Under the pieces are notes generated by a model that was given only the letters and a program-made list of their open reading frames with translations, did not search any database and was not told the origin of the DNA. 64,000 bases of DNA from Lachnospiraceae bacterium (GTDB taxonomy: Bacteria; Bacillota; Clostridia; Lachnospirales; Lachnospiraceae). Where the stretch lies: assembly GCA_016287095.1 (NCBI GenBank), contig JAEEVK010000003.1, positions 1 to 64,000 on the forward strand, written 5' to 3'. Below are positions 25,903 to 35,778 of this stretch, piece after piece (within the stretch, counting starts at the first letter, position 1; each line of letters starts with the position of its first letter). Made by a program: the position numbers and the translations under genes.

Positions 25903-27666
25903 ATGAATACTACAACACCTTCAAAAATAAGAGTAAATATGCTGGGATACTTACCCGGATTATCTAAAAATGTAGTAGTTTTATCAGATGATGATTTAAC
26001 CGTGTTCGATGATAAAGGTTATGAAGTTAAGTCATTTAAAAACTTAAACCTTAAGTTCGACGATGCATCAGGTGACAGTGTGGCTTCAATAGATCTCGGT
26101 GATCTTCCGGAGGGAAAATATTTATTAAAAAGCGGAGATACCGAGCGTAAAATAAGTGTTCAAAAGAAAGCATACAGTGATGTGACAAATGCTCTGATAA
26201 AAGGTCTGTATTATCAGAGATGCGGATGTGCCCTGGAAGAAAAGTATGCCGGGATATATACTCATGCAGCATGTCATACAGCGCCGGCTATTGAGTGGGA
26301 TGACAGTATCATGCATGTCAGTGAGAACGGGGTCTGCTTTAAGGAAGGTGCTGAACCCTTGAAAAAAACCGTGATAGGTGGATGGCACGATGCAGGAGAC
26401 TACGGAAAATACGTGGGACCCGGAGCAGTAACAGTGGCACATATGTTATATGCATATCTTTTATTCCCTGATGGATGCTCCGATGCTCTGAATATCCCCG
26501 AGACCGGAAACGGTACACCGGATATATTGAACGAAGCACGTTGGGAGCTCGAGTGGATACTCAAGATGCAGAAGGATGACGGTTCATTTTATCATAAACT
26601 GACCAAGGCAAGATTTGCCCCTTTTATCATGCCTGAGGATGATAAGGAACAGGAATATCTTATACCTGTGTCACATTGTGCTACAGAGGCTGCGATAGCT
26701 GCATTGGCTCTTGCGTATAGAGTTTATGAGAAGTTTGATAAGGACTTTTCAGAAAAGATGCTCGAAGCAGCATTAAAAGGCTGGAAATGGGTGGAGGCAA
26801 ATCCGGAGTTTAAGCCTTATATACAGCCTGAAGGTGTCAGGACCGGTTATTATGGTGACTGGAATGACAAGGATGAGAGATTCTGGGCTGCATGTGAGCT
26901 GTATGCCGCTACTTCGGATACAAAATATAAGGTAGCAGCAGAAAAGATTTATAAGGATGCAAAGGATTCTGAGATCATAAAGAAGGAACTGGAAAACAAT
27001 CCTTTTTTTGAACGCATGAAGAAGTGGAACCCTGATTTTAAGCCGCCTGTAGGACTTAATGTTACACAGTACGGCTGGGCAGATGTAGCCGGTCTGGGGG
27101 CATTATGCTGTCTGTTTGAAATTGGCAAAAACGGAAACGGAACAACTGCGGGTGAAGTACTCGGAGAAGAGTTAAAGAAGGATTTCCTTGAAAAAAGCAA
27201 GGAAGCATTAAATCTCGTAAAAATCTCGGGATATGGTACAGCTAACGAGCATGACAAGTATGTATGGGGCTCGATACTTACCGTCATGAGCAATGCGATG
27301 ACTATGATCGTTGACTGGAAGCTGACAGGAAATACTGAGATGAGGGATGCTGCACTTAATCAGCTTAATTATGCATTGGGTCTCAACGCTCTTGACATAT
27401 CCTTCATCACCGGTTTTGGAGAAAGAAGAGTTATGAACCCTCATCACCGTCCTTCAGGTGCTGACGGTATAGAGGAACCTGTGCCCGGCCTTATATCCGG
27501 AGGTCCTAACAGCGGTATGAATTATCCGGAGACAAAGGAAAAACTGAAAGGGACTGCTCCTGCAAAATGCTATCTGGATGAACTGCCTTCAGCCGATACC
27601 AATGAGATTGCTATTTACTGGAACTCACCTGCAATATTTGTAGCAGCATGTTTTAATGCAATTTGA
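25903..27666 (+). CDS. GH9 family glycosidase, predicted cytoplasmic
   Basis: 587 residues, start taken as ATG 25903 because AAAGGAG (25891-25897) is 5 bases away; the ATG at 25882 lies ahead of that site. An Ig-like N-terminal domain typical of CelD-type GH9 (about 5-95, IRVNMLGYLPG) precedes the catalytic domain. The motifs are GGWHDAGDYGKYV (catalytic Asp), PHHRPSGADG and, near the end, DTNEIAIYWNSP (catalytic Glu). There is no signal peptide, anchor or carbohydrate-binding module, so it probably acts on cellodextrins taken into the cell. The upstream 200 bases hold AT-rich promoter-like DNA but no strong match. Confidence 0.9.
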   Translation: MNTTTPSKIRVNMLGYLPGLSKNVVVLSDDDLTVFDDKGYEVKSFKNLNLKFDDASGDSVASIDLGDLPEGKYLLKSGDTERKISVQKKAYSDVTNALIKGLYYQRCGCALEEKYAGIYTHAACHTAPAIEWDDSIMHVSENGVCFKEGAEPLKKTVIGGWHDAGDYGKYVGPGAVTVAHMLYAYLLFPDGCSDALNIPETGNGTPDILNEARWELEWILKMQKDDGSFYHKLTKARFAPFIMPEDDKEQEYLIPVSHCATEAAIAALALAYRVYEKFDKDFSEKMLEAALKGWKWVEANPEFKPYIQPEGVRTGYYGDWNDKDERFWAACELYAATSDTKYKVAAEKIYKDAKDSEIIKKELENNPFFERMKKWNPDFKPPVGLNVTQYGWADVAGLGALCCLFEIGKNGNGTTAGEVLGEELKKDFLEKSKEALNLVKISGYGTANEHDKYVWGSILTVMSNAMTMIVDWKLTGNTEMRDAALNQLNYALGLNALDISFITGFGERRVMNPHHRPSGADGIEEPVPGLISGGPNSGMNYPETKEKLKGTAPAKCYLDELPSADTNEIAIYWNSPAIFVAACFNAI

Positions 27667-27710
27667 CAGAGAAAGTTATGTATATGTTTACTTACGGAAA
27701 GGAATAGAAT

Positions 27711-28307
27711 ATGAAAATATATGATATATCCCAAGAAGTATTTAACTGTGCAGTATACCCCGGAGATCCTCAGCCTATACGTGAGGTTAAGCTGAAGATA
27801 AGCGAGGGTGCGGTATGCAATCTGACGGCATTTGAAATGTGTGCACATAACGGAACACATGTGGATGCACCTTATCATTTTATAGATGGAGAAGAGACAA
27901 TAGACAGAGTGCCTTTGGATAAGTTTATCGGATATGCTTATGTGGCAGAGCATGATGGTGATATAACCGCAGAGGTAGCTGAAAGGATATTAAAGGATGC
28001 AAAAAACGCAGATGAGCGTGCAAGTGAGAGAATCCTTGTAAAAGGAAATGCTGTAATGACCAAGGAAGGAGCCGAGGTTTTTGCAAAGGGCGGGATAAAA
28101 CTGTTCGGAAATGAATCCCAGACAGTCGGACCTCTCGATGCTCCCATGGAAGTGCATTTGGTAATGCTTGGTGCAAAGATCGTGCTGCTCGAAGGTATTA
28201 GACTTGCCGAAGTACCTGTAGGTGTGTATCTGTTAAATGCCGCACCCATTAACCTGGGCGGTTCAGACGGAGCACCATGCAGGGCAGTGCTTATGGATTT
28301 AACCTGA
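27711..28307 (+). CDS. Cyclase family protein (kynurenine formamidase-like, PF04199)
   Basis: 198 residues from ATG 27711 behind GGAAAGGAAT, 44 bases after the GH9 gene and probably cotranscribed. It has the metal-binding HNGTHVDAPYHF motif (about 46-57) and the start YDISQEVFNCAVYPGDP typical of the family. These are metal-dependent amidohydrolases; the substrate cannot be told here, and the location next to a glycosidase gives no clear hint. Confidence 0.85.
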   Translation: MKIYDISQEVFNCAVYPGDPQPIREVKLKISEGAVCNLTAFEMCAHNGTHVDAPYHFIDGEETIDRVPLDKFIGYAYVAEHDGDITAEVAERILKDAKNADERASERILVKGNAVMTKEGAEVFAKGGIKLFGNESQTVGPLDAPMEVHLVMLGAKIVLLEGIRLAEVPVGVYLLNAAPINLGGSDGAPCRAVLMDLT

Positions 28308-28314
28308 CTGATGA

Positions 28315-28352
28315 GGTGTGTCAAAAACTATGGTTTTGACACATCTTTTTTA
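28315..28352 (+). terminator. Intrinsic terminator
   Basis: GTGTCAAAA (28318-28326) pairs with TTTTGACAC (28334-28342), followed by ATCTTTTTTATTT. Confidence 0.85.
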
Positions 28353-28467
28353 TTTATCGCAATTTTTTATAAGCAGGTTGATATTATTTAGATAGACAAA
28401 TGACCAATAAAAATGGTATTCTAAACATAAAGGAATACTATTAAAATAAAAGCAAGGGGTATAGAAC

Positions 28468-30504
28468 ATGGGAAATTACGCAAAACTTTGGTTAAACTAC
28501 TCTTCAAAGAAGAATAATAAGGATTGTAAAGTATTAAAGAAAATAGTATTTAGTGGGTCTTTTGCTGATGATAAAATCCTGGAGAACGCTAAAAAAGAGC
28601 TTTCTTTAGGATTAAAAGACATGCTCGGGATAGAGCCTCAGATAATAATATCATCTGACGGTAATACTCAAAGCTGTGCCGCCAAAAGAGAATTGACCAG
28701 TGGAAAGGCAATAGCTGACAGTGAAGTATATACAATCTCTATAAAGGATGGAAGCATAGATATCTCAGCGGTCAGCAGCACCGGTATTCTTTATGGTGTG
28801 TTTAATTTACTTAGGACTGTAGGCTGCGAAAAGGATGTTGAAAAAGAATATGCTTCAGCCAAGACTTTCAGACCTTCCAATCCTTTAAGAATGCTCAACC
28901 ATTGGGACAATATGGATGGCAGTATCGAGCGCGGATATTCCGGAAGATCATTTTTCTATGAAAATGACGAGATCATCATAAACAACCGTACAGTGGACTA
29001 TGCGAGACTTATTGCGTCAGTCGGCATTAACGCTGTAGTAATAAACAATGTAAATGTTAAGCAGGCAGCATCATACATGATAACAGACAGATATTTTGAA
29101 AAGCTGGCTCAACTCGGAGAAATATTTGCAGGCTATGGTATAGGGTTATACCTGAGTCTTAACTATGCATCTACTATAGAAATCGGTGGCATGGACAGCG
29201 CAGACCCGCTGGACGAAGGTGTAAAGGCCTGGTGGAAGGAAAAGATGGCAGAGGTATTTGCCAAGATACCTACACTCAAAGGCTTCCTGGTAAAGGCTGA
29301 CTCTGAGGGACGCCCCGGACCTTTCACTTATGGCAGGACTCAGGCTGACGGTGCAAATATGCTTGCTGATATCGCCAAAGAACATGGTGCCATCATTATC
29401 TGGAGATGCTTTGTTTATAACTGCCGTCAGGACTGGCGTGATAAAAAAACCGACCGTGCTAGAGCCGGATATGATAACTTCAAGCCTATGGATGGTGACT
29501 ACCATGATAATGTCATCCTGCAGATAAAGAACGGACCGATGGATTTCCAGATAAGGGAGCCGATATCACCTCTGTTTGGCGGACTTACCAAAACAAATCA
29601 GATGCTTGAAGTACAGATAGCACAGGAGTACACCGGACAGCAGATAGATGTATGTTATCTTATCCCTATGTTTAAGGAAATTCTTGGATTTAAGACTTAT
29701 GCCAAGTCAGGAAAAGATATCGGAAACGGGGATGATACCGTAGCAGACATCATCAGCGGAAAGACCTTTGACAGCCGTTTTTCAGGGATAGCAGCCGTCA
29801 CCAATACAGGAAATGATTTCAACTGGACAGGTGATTATCTGGCAGGAGCCAACCTTTTCGGATTCGGCAGACTTGCATTTGATACAGGACTCGAGAGTGA
29901 TGAGATAGCGGAAGAGTTTATCAGAATGACCATCTCAAATGAAGACGGTGTGGTTGATACCATAAAAGAAATACTCCTGCCTTCAAGAGCTATCTATGAG
30001 AAATATACATGTCCACTGGGTATCGGTTGGATGGTAAAGCCGGCTACTCACTACGGATGCAGTGTGGACGGATATGAGTATGACAGATGGGGCACATATC
30101 ACAGGGCTGACCATCTCGGACTTGGTGTGGACAGGACGGATAAGGGAACAGGATATGCACTTCAGTATAACGAGCCGAATGCGTCAATATACAACTCACC
30201 TGCTGCTTGTCCTGATGAGTTGGCACTTTTCTTCCATCACCTGCCTTATACGCATGTGCTCCATAGCGGAAAAACAGTGATACAGCATATCTATGACGCT
30301 CATTTTGAAGGATATGATGAGGCTGTAAAGCTTGCAGAAAAGTGGGAAACCTTGAAGGGCAAGGTAGATGACGGAATATTCGAAAATGTAAGCGAGCGTT
30401 TTAAACGCCAGTTATATAACGCAAAAGAGTGGTGCGACCAGGTAAATACCTACTTCCATCGTATAAGCGGAATAGAGGATGAGAAGGGCAGAGAAATCTG
30501 GTAG
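28468..30504 (+). CDS. aguA: GH67 alpha-glucuronidase, cytoplasmic
   Basis: 678 residues from ATG 28468, with AAGGGG upstream. It begins YAKLWLNYSS, as GH67 enzymes do. The catalytic barrel shows GFLVKADSEGRPGPFTYGR, IIIWRCFVYN, DWRDKKTDRA and later PLFGGLTKTNQMLEVQIAQEYTGQ split over two stretches. It removes (4-O-methyl)glucuronic acid from the non-reducing end of xylo-oligosaccharides. There is no signal peptide, so it works on imported aldouronic acids. It faces the GH120 gene tail to tail across a shared terminator. Confidence 0.94.
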   Translation: MGNYAKLWLNYSSKKNNKDCKVLKKIVFSGSFADDKILENAKKELSLGLKDMLGIEPQIIISSDGNTQSCAAKRELTSGKAIADSEVYTISIKDGSIDISAVSSTGILYGVFNLLRTVGCEKDVEKEYASAKTFRPSNPLRMLNHWDNMDGSIERGYSGRSFFYENDEIIINNRTVDYARLIASVGINAVVINNVNVKQAASYMITDRYFEKLAQLGEIFAGYGIGLYLSLNYASTIEIGGMDSADPLDEGVKAWWKEKMAEVFAKIPTLKGFLVKADSEGRPGPFTYGRTQADGANMLADIAKEHGAIIIWRCFVYNCRQDWRDKKTDRARAGYDNFKPMDGDYHDNVILQIKNGPMDFQIREPISPLFGGLTKTNQMLEVQIAQEYTGQQIDVCYLIPMFKEILGFKTYAKSGKDIGNGDDTVADIISGKTFDSRFSGIAAVTNTGNDFNWTGDYLAGANLFGFGRLAFDTGLESDEIAEEFIRMTISNEDGVVDTIKEILLPSRAIYEKYTCPLGIGWMVKPATHYGCSVDGYEYDRWGTYHRADHLGLGVDRTDKGTGYALQYNEPNASIYNSPAACPDELALFFHHLPYTHVLHSGKTVIQHIYDAHFEGYDEAVKLAEKWETLKGKVDDGIFENVSERFKRQLYNAKEWCDQVNTYFHRISGIEDEKGREIW

Positions 30505-30529
30505 AAATATGGCAATAATATAAAAAATA

Positions 30530-30561
30530 AGCGTGCAGAAACTGTATGGTATCTGCACGCT
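30530..30561. terminator. Bidirectional terminator between GH67 and GH120 genes
   Basis: AGCGTGCAGA (30530-30539) and TCTGCACGCT (30552-30561) pair perfectly, flanked by an A-rich run on the left and AAAATTTTT on the right. Confidence 0.85.
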
Positions 30562-30568
30562 AAAATTT

Positions 30569-32563
30569 TTATTGCCAGAGCACGCTCTTTGCTGCTTCAC
30601 CGTCTGCGAAAGGTCCGGGGATGGTGGAGAGACCTCTGTGGTTTCCGAGGAAGTCGCTGTCAAATGTGATAGCTGTTCCGTCGGGATTCTCAAATCTCTG
30701 CTCGGGCTCGAATGCACATCCTAAGATATCACTTGTGATGATGCCGTCCCGGAAGTCCTTGAGATATGTATAGAGATTGGTCTTTAAGGTATATTTGCCG
30801 TTTTTCTCAACAAGCTCAACCTTTATCTTGTTCTTCTTATTTTCAAAACCGTCTGTCTCATGCTTGCCGACTGCTGCTCCGTTAAAGTAAGCATTACCCT
30901 TAACCCATACAGGCAGATGTCCAAAATGAGCGGTAGCGAGTTTGCCCATATCAGGCTCCTTGGTCATATCGAACTGGCCGATCCACTCATCATATGAAGG
31001 GAATATGTCAAAGCAGGATGTACCAACTACTTCGTAATCGCTGGCCTGAGCGGTTCTCTTCTTATCTGTAATAGGATAGTTCTGGACAAATATATTGTTG
31101 TAGATCCTGTCATCTCCGTGAAGTATGGTCATAAAGCCTGCAACCTCTGTCCTGTGACGGATATGATAAGGTGTATATCTGGGTTCTCTCTGTCCGTTTA
31201 CTATGCTGTCAACACCGGAATTGATAAGTCCGAATGAGCCGAGCATAAGGTTATGAACACATGCGATACCTTCGCTGGGGATAACAACTGATACCTTTGA
31301 AAGGAGTACATTGTTGTCGATAAGTGTGGGACCATGTCCAACCTCGATAAAGATATCGTTGGAAAACATAGCACCCTGTGCAGGCTTCCTGCCCTCAGGA
31401 CGGAAGTTGTCATGCATAAGGTTCTGAGTGATACGTGCGCCCTGTGCTTCCCAGTCAAGCCATACACCCATGATACAGTTGTGGATGTGGTTTCTCCTGA
31501 TGGTTACATCTATAGCCGCATGGAGTTTTATACCTGCGGTTTCGGCTCCGCCTAACTGCTGGGAATTACATACGTGGTGGATATGGCAGTCCTCGATAGT
31601 AGAGAAGACTCCGCCCATACGGCCTACGATACCTGTCTGCTCGCAGTGGTGAACCTCACATCTTCTGATAATATGACTCCCTACACGCTCCTTGAGCCAG
31701 CCGTGGAACTGACCGCGGCAAACAGCGTCACGCTCCATCTGGGTAGGGCTCTTAACCTGCTTTGTATAGAAGTACATATCATTTTCGGGATCCTTATATT
31801 TTCCGAGAGAGATACCGCAGCATCTGCTGTTGGAAACTTCACAGTCTTCGATGATCCAGCCCTTGCTCCAATGAGGTCCGATGAGACCGTCCTGGTAAGC
31901 AGCGGGAGGAGCCCATGTGGTAGCACCCTTAGTGATCACAAAGCCGGATACGGTGATATATCCCTTGCCGGGCTTATCGGGCATAAAGCAGTTGCGCCTT
32001 GCACTGATCTCAACCTTTTCCTTTGTGGGATCCATGCCCTTGAAATTAGCATAAAGTATGGTCTTGCCATCCTTCTGCTCGGTATACCATTTATACTTGG
32101 ACTCTTCAAGGTTATATGCACAGGGATCTGACTCGCCTGCAAGACACTCTTTAAGAGATACGGTCTCATACATCATGAGGTCGTTAATAAATACGGCACC
32201 TGTATGTCTTACGGTAGGAGCGAAATACCAGTCACCGCAAACGAAAGTGGTGTATGGATTATATGCTCCGAAGACTCCGTTATCAACCTCGGCTACCCAG
32301 GTATCACCTTTATATTTCTTCCAGTTTGAAAGTACTTCTGCACCTGTGATGATAGCACCCTTGATCTTTTCCGAACGATAAACGATACGCTTGTCGGGAG
32401 TACCGCCGTTTACAGGGTTAACATACTCTCTGTAGATACCGGGAGCGACGATGACTTCATCACCGGGTCTTGCAACCTTGGCTGCATCGTTGATGTGACG
32501 GAAGGGCATATCTTTTGAGCCGTTACCATCCTTTGACGCATTTGCGTTTACATAAAAAATCAT
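30569..32563 (-). CDS. GH120 beta-xylosidase, right-handed beta-helix
   Basis: 664 residues, start taken as ATG 32563 (MIFYVNANASKDGNG), with AGAAGG about 8 bases upstream; an in-frame ATG 12 codons earlier lacks a site. The protein is a parallel beta-helix. It matches GH120 (XylC-type) from memory in several blocks: APGIYREYVNPVNGG, GLIGPHWSKGWIIED, AAIDVTIRRNHIHNC and GVWLDWEAQG with IFIEVGHGP. The last two hold the GH120 nucleophile Asp (370) and acid Glu (407). No signal peptide, so a cytoplasmic beta-xylosidase for xylo-oligosaccharides is likely, pairing well with the GH67 next door. Genome pipelines may label it only as a beta-helix repeat protein. Confidence 0.85.
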   Translation of the reverse strand: MIFYVNANASKDGNGSKDMPFRHINDAAKVARPGDEVIVAPGIYREYVNPVNGGTPDKRIVYRSEKIKGAIITGAEVLSNWKKYKGDTWVAEVDNGVFGAYNPYTTFVCGDWYFAPTVRHTGAVFINDLMMYETVSLKECLAGESDPCAYNLEESKYKWYTEQKDGKTILYANFKGMDPTKEKVEISARRNCFMPDKPGKGYITVSGFVITKGATTWAPPAAYQDGLIGPHWSKGWIIEDCEVSNSRCCGISLGKYKDPENDMYFYTKQVKSPTQMERDAVCRGQFHGWLKERVGSHIIRRCEVHHCEQTGIVGRMGGVFSTIEDCHIHHVCNSQQLGGAETAGIKLHAAIDVTIRRNHIHNCIMGVWLDWEAQGARITQNLMHDNFRPEGRKPAQGAMFSNDIFIEVGHGPTLIDNNVLLSKVSVVIPSEGIACVHNLMLGSFGLINSGVDSIVNGQREPRYTPYHIRHRTEVAGFMTILHGDDRIYNNIFVQNYPITDKKRTAQASDYEVVGTSCFDIFPSYDEWIGQFDMTKEPDMGKLATAHFGHLPVWVKGNAYFNGAAVGKHETDGFENKKNKIKVELVEKNGKYTLKTNLYTYLKDFRDGIITSDILGCAFEPEQRFENPDGTAITFDSDFLGNHRGLSTIPGPFADGEAAKSVLWQ

Positions 32564-32633
32564 TTTAAATACCTTCTTCCTGCAGGCCTTTGTACGCATC
32601 TGCGATGTGCCTGCTTCATCACAGAAGAAAAGA

Positions 32634-32691
32634 AGAGATAGGGGTTGTTCCTATCTCTCTTATTATAATATGTAAGTTAAGGGTTTTGCAA
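32634..32691 (-). promoter_or_regulatory. Promoter and leader hairpin of the GH120 gene
   Basis: On the minus strand TTGCAA (32691-32686), 18-base spacer, TATAAT (32667-32662). A perfect inverted repeat AGAGATAGG/CCTATCTCT (32658-32634) lies at the start of the transcript and could be an operator or a 5' hairpin. Confidence 0.55.
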
Positions 32692-32760
32692 TAGAAATGA
32701 ATCATTATTACAATATAGCACATTGATTAAACATTATATTTTTGCGTATGTAGAATTGTA

Positions 32761-32789
32761 TTGACAAACCTTTGGACCATGACTAAAAT
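32761..32789 (+). promoter_or_regulatory. Promoter of the MIF-helicase operon
   Basis: TTGACA (32761-32766), 17-base spacer, TAAAAT (32784-32789). Confidence 0.7.
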
Positions 32790-32834
32790 TGTATTTGTAT
32801 AAGTTGATTTAAGTATTAGGAGGAGAGTTAAAAC

Positions 32835-33176
32835 ATGCCGTTTATAGATTCGAAAATAACTGTAGCTGTTGATGCAGCAAAGAAAGAAGAACTTAAGGCC
32901 GAGCTGGGAAAGCTCATGGCTACTTTACATAAGAGCGAGACTTATCTCATGGTAGGTATCGAGGATAAATATGACCTCTGGTTAGGCGGAAAAAAACTTG
33001 AAAAAGGTGCTTACGTATCGGTAAGTCTGTATGGTAGTGCAGCTCCCAAGGATTTTTCTACCATGACCGGACAGATATGTGAGGTATACAGCAGACTTCT
33101 CAGTATTCCCGGGGATGCTATCTATGTAACCTATCATCCGATAACCGACTGGGGCTGGAACGGGAGCAATTTCTAA
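32835..33176 (+). CDS. MIF/phenylpyruvate tautomerase-like protein
   Basis: 113 residues from ATG 32835, with AGGAGGAG upstream. It starts MPFID, so Pro2 would be the N-terminal catalytic proline after Met removal, as in the tautomerase/MIF superfamily. Length and the blocks ETYLMVGIEDK and YVTYHPITDWGWNGSNF fit MIF-like proteins. The substrate is not known. Its stop codon is directly followed by the GTG of the helicase gene, so translation is probably coupled. Confidence 0.82.
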   Translation: MPFIDSKITVAVDAAKKEELKAELGKLMATLHKSETYLMVGIEDKYDLWLGGKKLEKGAYVSVSLYGSAAPKDFSTMTGQICEVYSRLLSIPGDAIYVTYHPITDWGWNGSNF

Positions 33177-35768
33177 GTGGAAGTAAGTAATGAAGTAAAA
33201 AGAGTTGAATTATCCGTCAGAGATCTGGTTGAGTTTGCAGAGCGGAGCGGAGATATAGATAACCGTACTGCTCATACCGATCCGGATGCTATGCAGGAGG
33301 GGGCAAGGCTCCACCGCAAGATACAGAAGGAACAGGGAGCAGGTTACAGTGCTGAGGTTACCCTAAAATTTGAAAAGCAGGAAGAATATGATGGCGAGCA
33401 GATGATATTCGCCATCGAGGGACGTGCTGACGGTATATTTGAAGATCCGTTTGAAAATGCGGTTGCCAAGTTCTCAAAGGAATCTGTGATCCTTAAAGGA
33501 CCGGACTCGGCAGACAGTTTATTCAACCTAAATACAGATTTTGACATAAATATCAGTTTCATTGACGAAATAAAGACCACCTACAGAGATGTGGAAAAAC
33601 AAACAGAGCCTGTGAAGGTACATCTTTCACAGGCTAAATGTTATGCTTATATATATGCAGGGCAGAATGATCTGGATAGGATTGGCGTAAGGATGAGCTA
33701 TGCCAATCTGGAGGACGAGAAGAAAAAATATTTCTTTTATATATTTAAATATGAAGAACTGAAGGACTGGTTCGAGTCCATGATACACGAGTATGCCAAA
33801 TGGATAGCATGGCAGATGAAATGGGAGAGAAAGAGAAATGCGAGTATAAAGCAGATTGATTTCCCGTTTGATTACAGGGAAGGACAGAAGGAACTGGCAG
33901 CAGGTGTATACAGGACCATTCTCAGAAAAAAGAAGCTCTTCCTGGAGGCTCCGACAGGTGTAGGAAAGACTATATCCACGGTATTTCCTGCAGTAAAGGC
34001 GATGGGCGAGGGCATCACATCAAAACTGTTTTACGGGACGGCCAAAACCATAGCAAGGACTGTGGCAGAGGAAGCCTTTAATATACTTATGGGGAAGGGC
34101 ATGCAGTTTAAATGCGTGACTATTACCGCCAAGGAAAAGGTATGTGTACTGCCTAAGCCGGCATGTAACCCCGATGACTGCCCGAGAGCCAAGGGTCATT
34201 TTGACAGGGTAAATGCCTGTGTATATGATATGCTTAACAACGAGGGCAGTATAACGAGGGAGCTTATCTTAAGCTATGCTGAGAAATATAATGTATGTCC
34301 TTTTGAGATGTGCCTTGATGTAACAACATGGGCGGATGCTGTCATATGTGATTATAACTATCTGTTTGATCCGAACGTATACCTGAGGCGTTTCTTTGCA
34401 GAAGGTATTGAAAAGGACTATGTGTTTCTGATCGATGAGGCACACAACCTGGTTGAGCGTGCCAGAGAGATGTACAGTGCAAGGCTGAAAAAAGAGGATT
34501 TCCTGTCAGTTAAAAAGATGGTCGGCAATGACGACTACAACCATAAAAGGCTGTCCGGAGCATTGGACAAATGTAATAAATACATGCTGGAGATAAAACG
34601 GCAGTGCGATGATTTTACAGTATGGGAGGATGTTGACTCCTTAGTGGATGTACTGCAGAAATTCATGGGCATATACGAAGCTATGCCTGTGGGTTTTAAG
34701 GTTGATGACCAGGAGATGCTGTCGACGCTGTATCTTGATGTGAGGCATTTTATAAATATGTATACCATAATGGACGGTAACTACAGCATTTATTCCGACT
34801 ATTCGACGGATCAGACCTTTAACGTGACTTTATGCTGCATGGACCCTTCTAAGCCTTTAAAGGATTGCCTGAAAAGGGGAAGAAGTGCTATTTTCTTTTC
34901 GGCTACCCTGATACCGGTTAAGTACTATATGGGACAGCTGGGCGGTTCGGATGAGGATTATGCGGTATATGCACCGTCTCCGTTTGATAAAAACAACCGC
35001 CTGATCATGGTAGCGAGAGATGTCAGCACAAAGTATACCAGAAGAAATAAGGCGGAATATGAGCGGATAGCCGGATACATCAGGGATTTTTCGACAGCTA
35101 AGCCCGGTAACTATATGGTATTTTTTCCTTCTTATAAGATGATGCTTGATGTGGCGGACTCTCTGAAAGAACTGATGGGAGACAAGCTGCAGGATATAAA
35201 TATCCATCCTGAAGATACTCCGGAAAATGAAGATGATCTGTCTGAACATAAAATCTATCAGGCAATGGAAGAGGAGATGTCAGTAAATCTGGAATCCGGC
35301 AAGTCTTACCTCTTACTCCAGATGCCCGGGATGGGTGAAAAAGAAAAAGAGACCTTCCTTAAGTGCTTTGATGAGGCAAATGAAGGTACGCTGATAGGTT
35401 TCTGCGTGATGGGCGGTATCTTTGGTGAAGGTATCGACTTGAGGGCTGAGAGGCTTATAGGTGCGGTCATCGTTGGGACCGGATTGCCTCAGGTATGCAA
35501 TGAACGAGAACTCTTCAGAAACTATTTTGATGAAATAAACAACTCGGGGTTTGAGTATGCATATCTTTATAACGGGATGAATAAAGTGTTGCAGTCAGCA
35601 GGGCGTGTTATAAGGACTTCTGATGACAGGGGGGCTATACTTTTGCTTGACGAACGCTTTGGCACAGAGCAGTACAGAAAGCTCTTCCCCCAGGAGTGGT
35701 ATCCTTTTGAGTACACTGATTCCGGTCAGATTGCTAAACAGCTTGACAGGTTTTGGAATAATGTGTGA
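33177..35768 (+). CDS. PD-(D/E)XK nuclease fused to a DinG/Rad3-type Fe-S helicase
   Basis: 863 residues from GTG 33177, immediately after the TAA of the MIF gene; GGGAG lies 10-12 bases upstream inside that gene. Residues about 40-165 form a Cas4/RecB-like nuclease: EGRADGI (81-87), IDEIKTT (129-135, ExK) and SQAKCYAYIYA (Gln152). Helicase motifs follow: EAPTGVGKT (257-265), a cysteine cluster VCVLPKPACNPDDCP (about 325-340) for an Fe-S centre, and DEAH at 420-423, then FFSATL and QSAGRVIRT. The layout is that of Rad3/XPD-family 5'-3' DNA helicases with an added nuclease. The role is DNA repair or processing by inference; it has the same fusion known in several Firmicutes. Confidence 0.88.
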   Translation: MEVSNEVKRVELSVRDLVEFAERSGDIDNRTAHTDPDAMQEGARLHRKIQKEQGAGYSAEVTLKFEKQEEYDGEQMIFAIEGRADGIFEDPFENAVAKFSKESVILKGPDSADSLFNLNTDFDINISFIDEIKTTYRDVEKQTEPVKVHLSQAKCYAYIYAGQNDLDRIGVRMSYANLEDEKKKYFFYIFKYEELKDWFESMIHEYAKWIAWQMKWERKRNASIKQIDFPFDYREGQKELAAGVYRTILRKKKLFLEAPTGVGKTISTVFPAVKAMGEGITSKLFYGTAKTIARTVAEEAFNILMGKGMQFKCVTITAKEKVCVLPKPACNPDDCPRAKGHFDRVNACVYDMLNNEGSITRELILSYAEKYNVCPFEMCLDVTTWADAVICDYNYLFDPNVYLRRFFAEGIEKDYVFLIDEAHNLVERAREMYSARLKKEDFLSVKKMVGNDDYNHKRLSGALDKCNKYMLEIKRQCDDFTVWEDVDSLVDVLQKFMGIYEAMPVGFKVDDQEMLSTLYLDVRHFINMYTIMDGNYSIYSDYSTDQTFNVTLCCMDPSKPLKDCLKRGRSAIFFSATLIPVKYYMGQLGGSDEDYAVYAPSPFDKNNRLIMVARDVSTKYTRRNKAEYERIAGYIRDFSTAKPGNYMVFFPSYKMMLDVADSLKELMGDKLQDINIHPEDTPENEDDLSEHKIYQAMEEEMSVNLESGKSYLLLQMPGMGEKEKETFLKCFDEANEGTLIGFCVMGGIFGEGIDLRAERLIGAVIVGTGLPQVCNERELFRNYFDEINNSGFEYAYLYNGMNKVLQSAGRVIRTSDDRGAILLLDERFGTEQYRKLFPQEWYPFEYTDSGQIAKQLDRFWNNV

Positions 35769-35778
35769 TAAAAAACAG

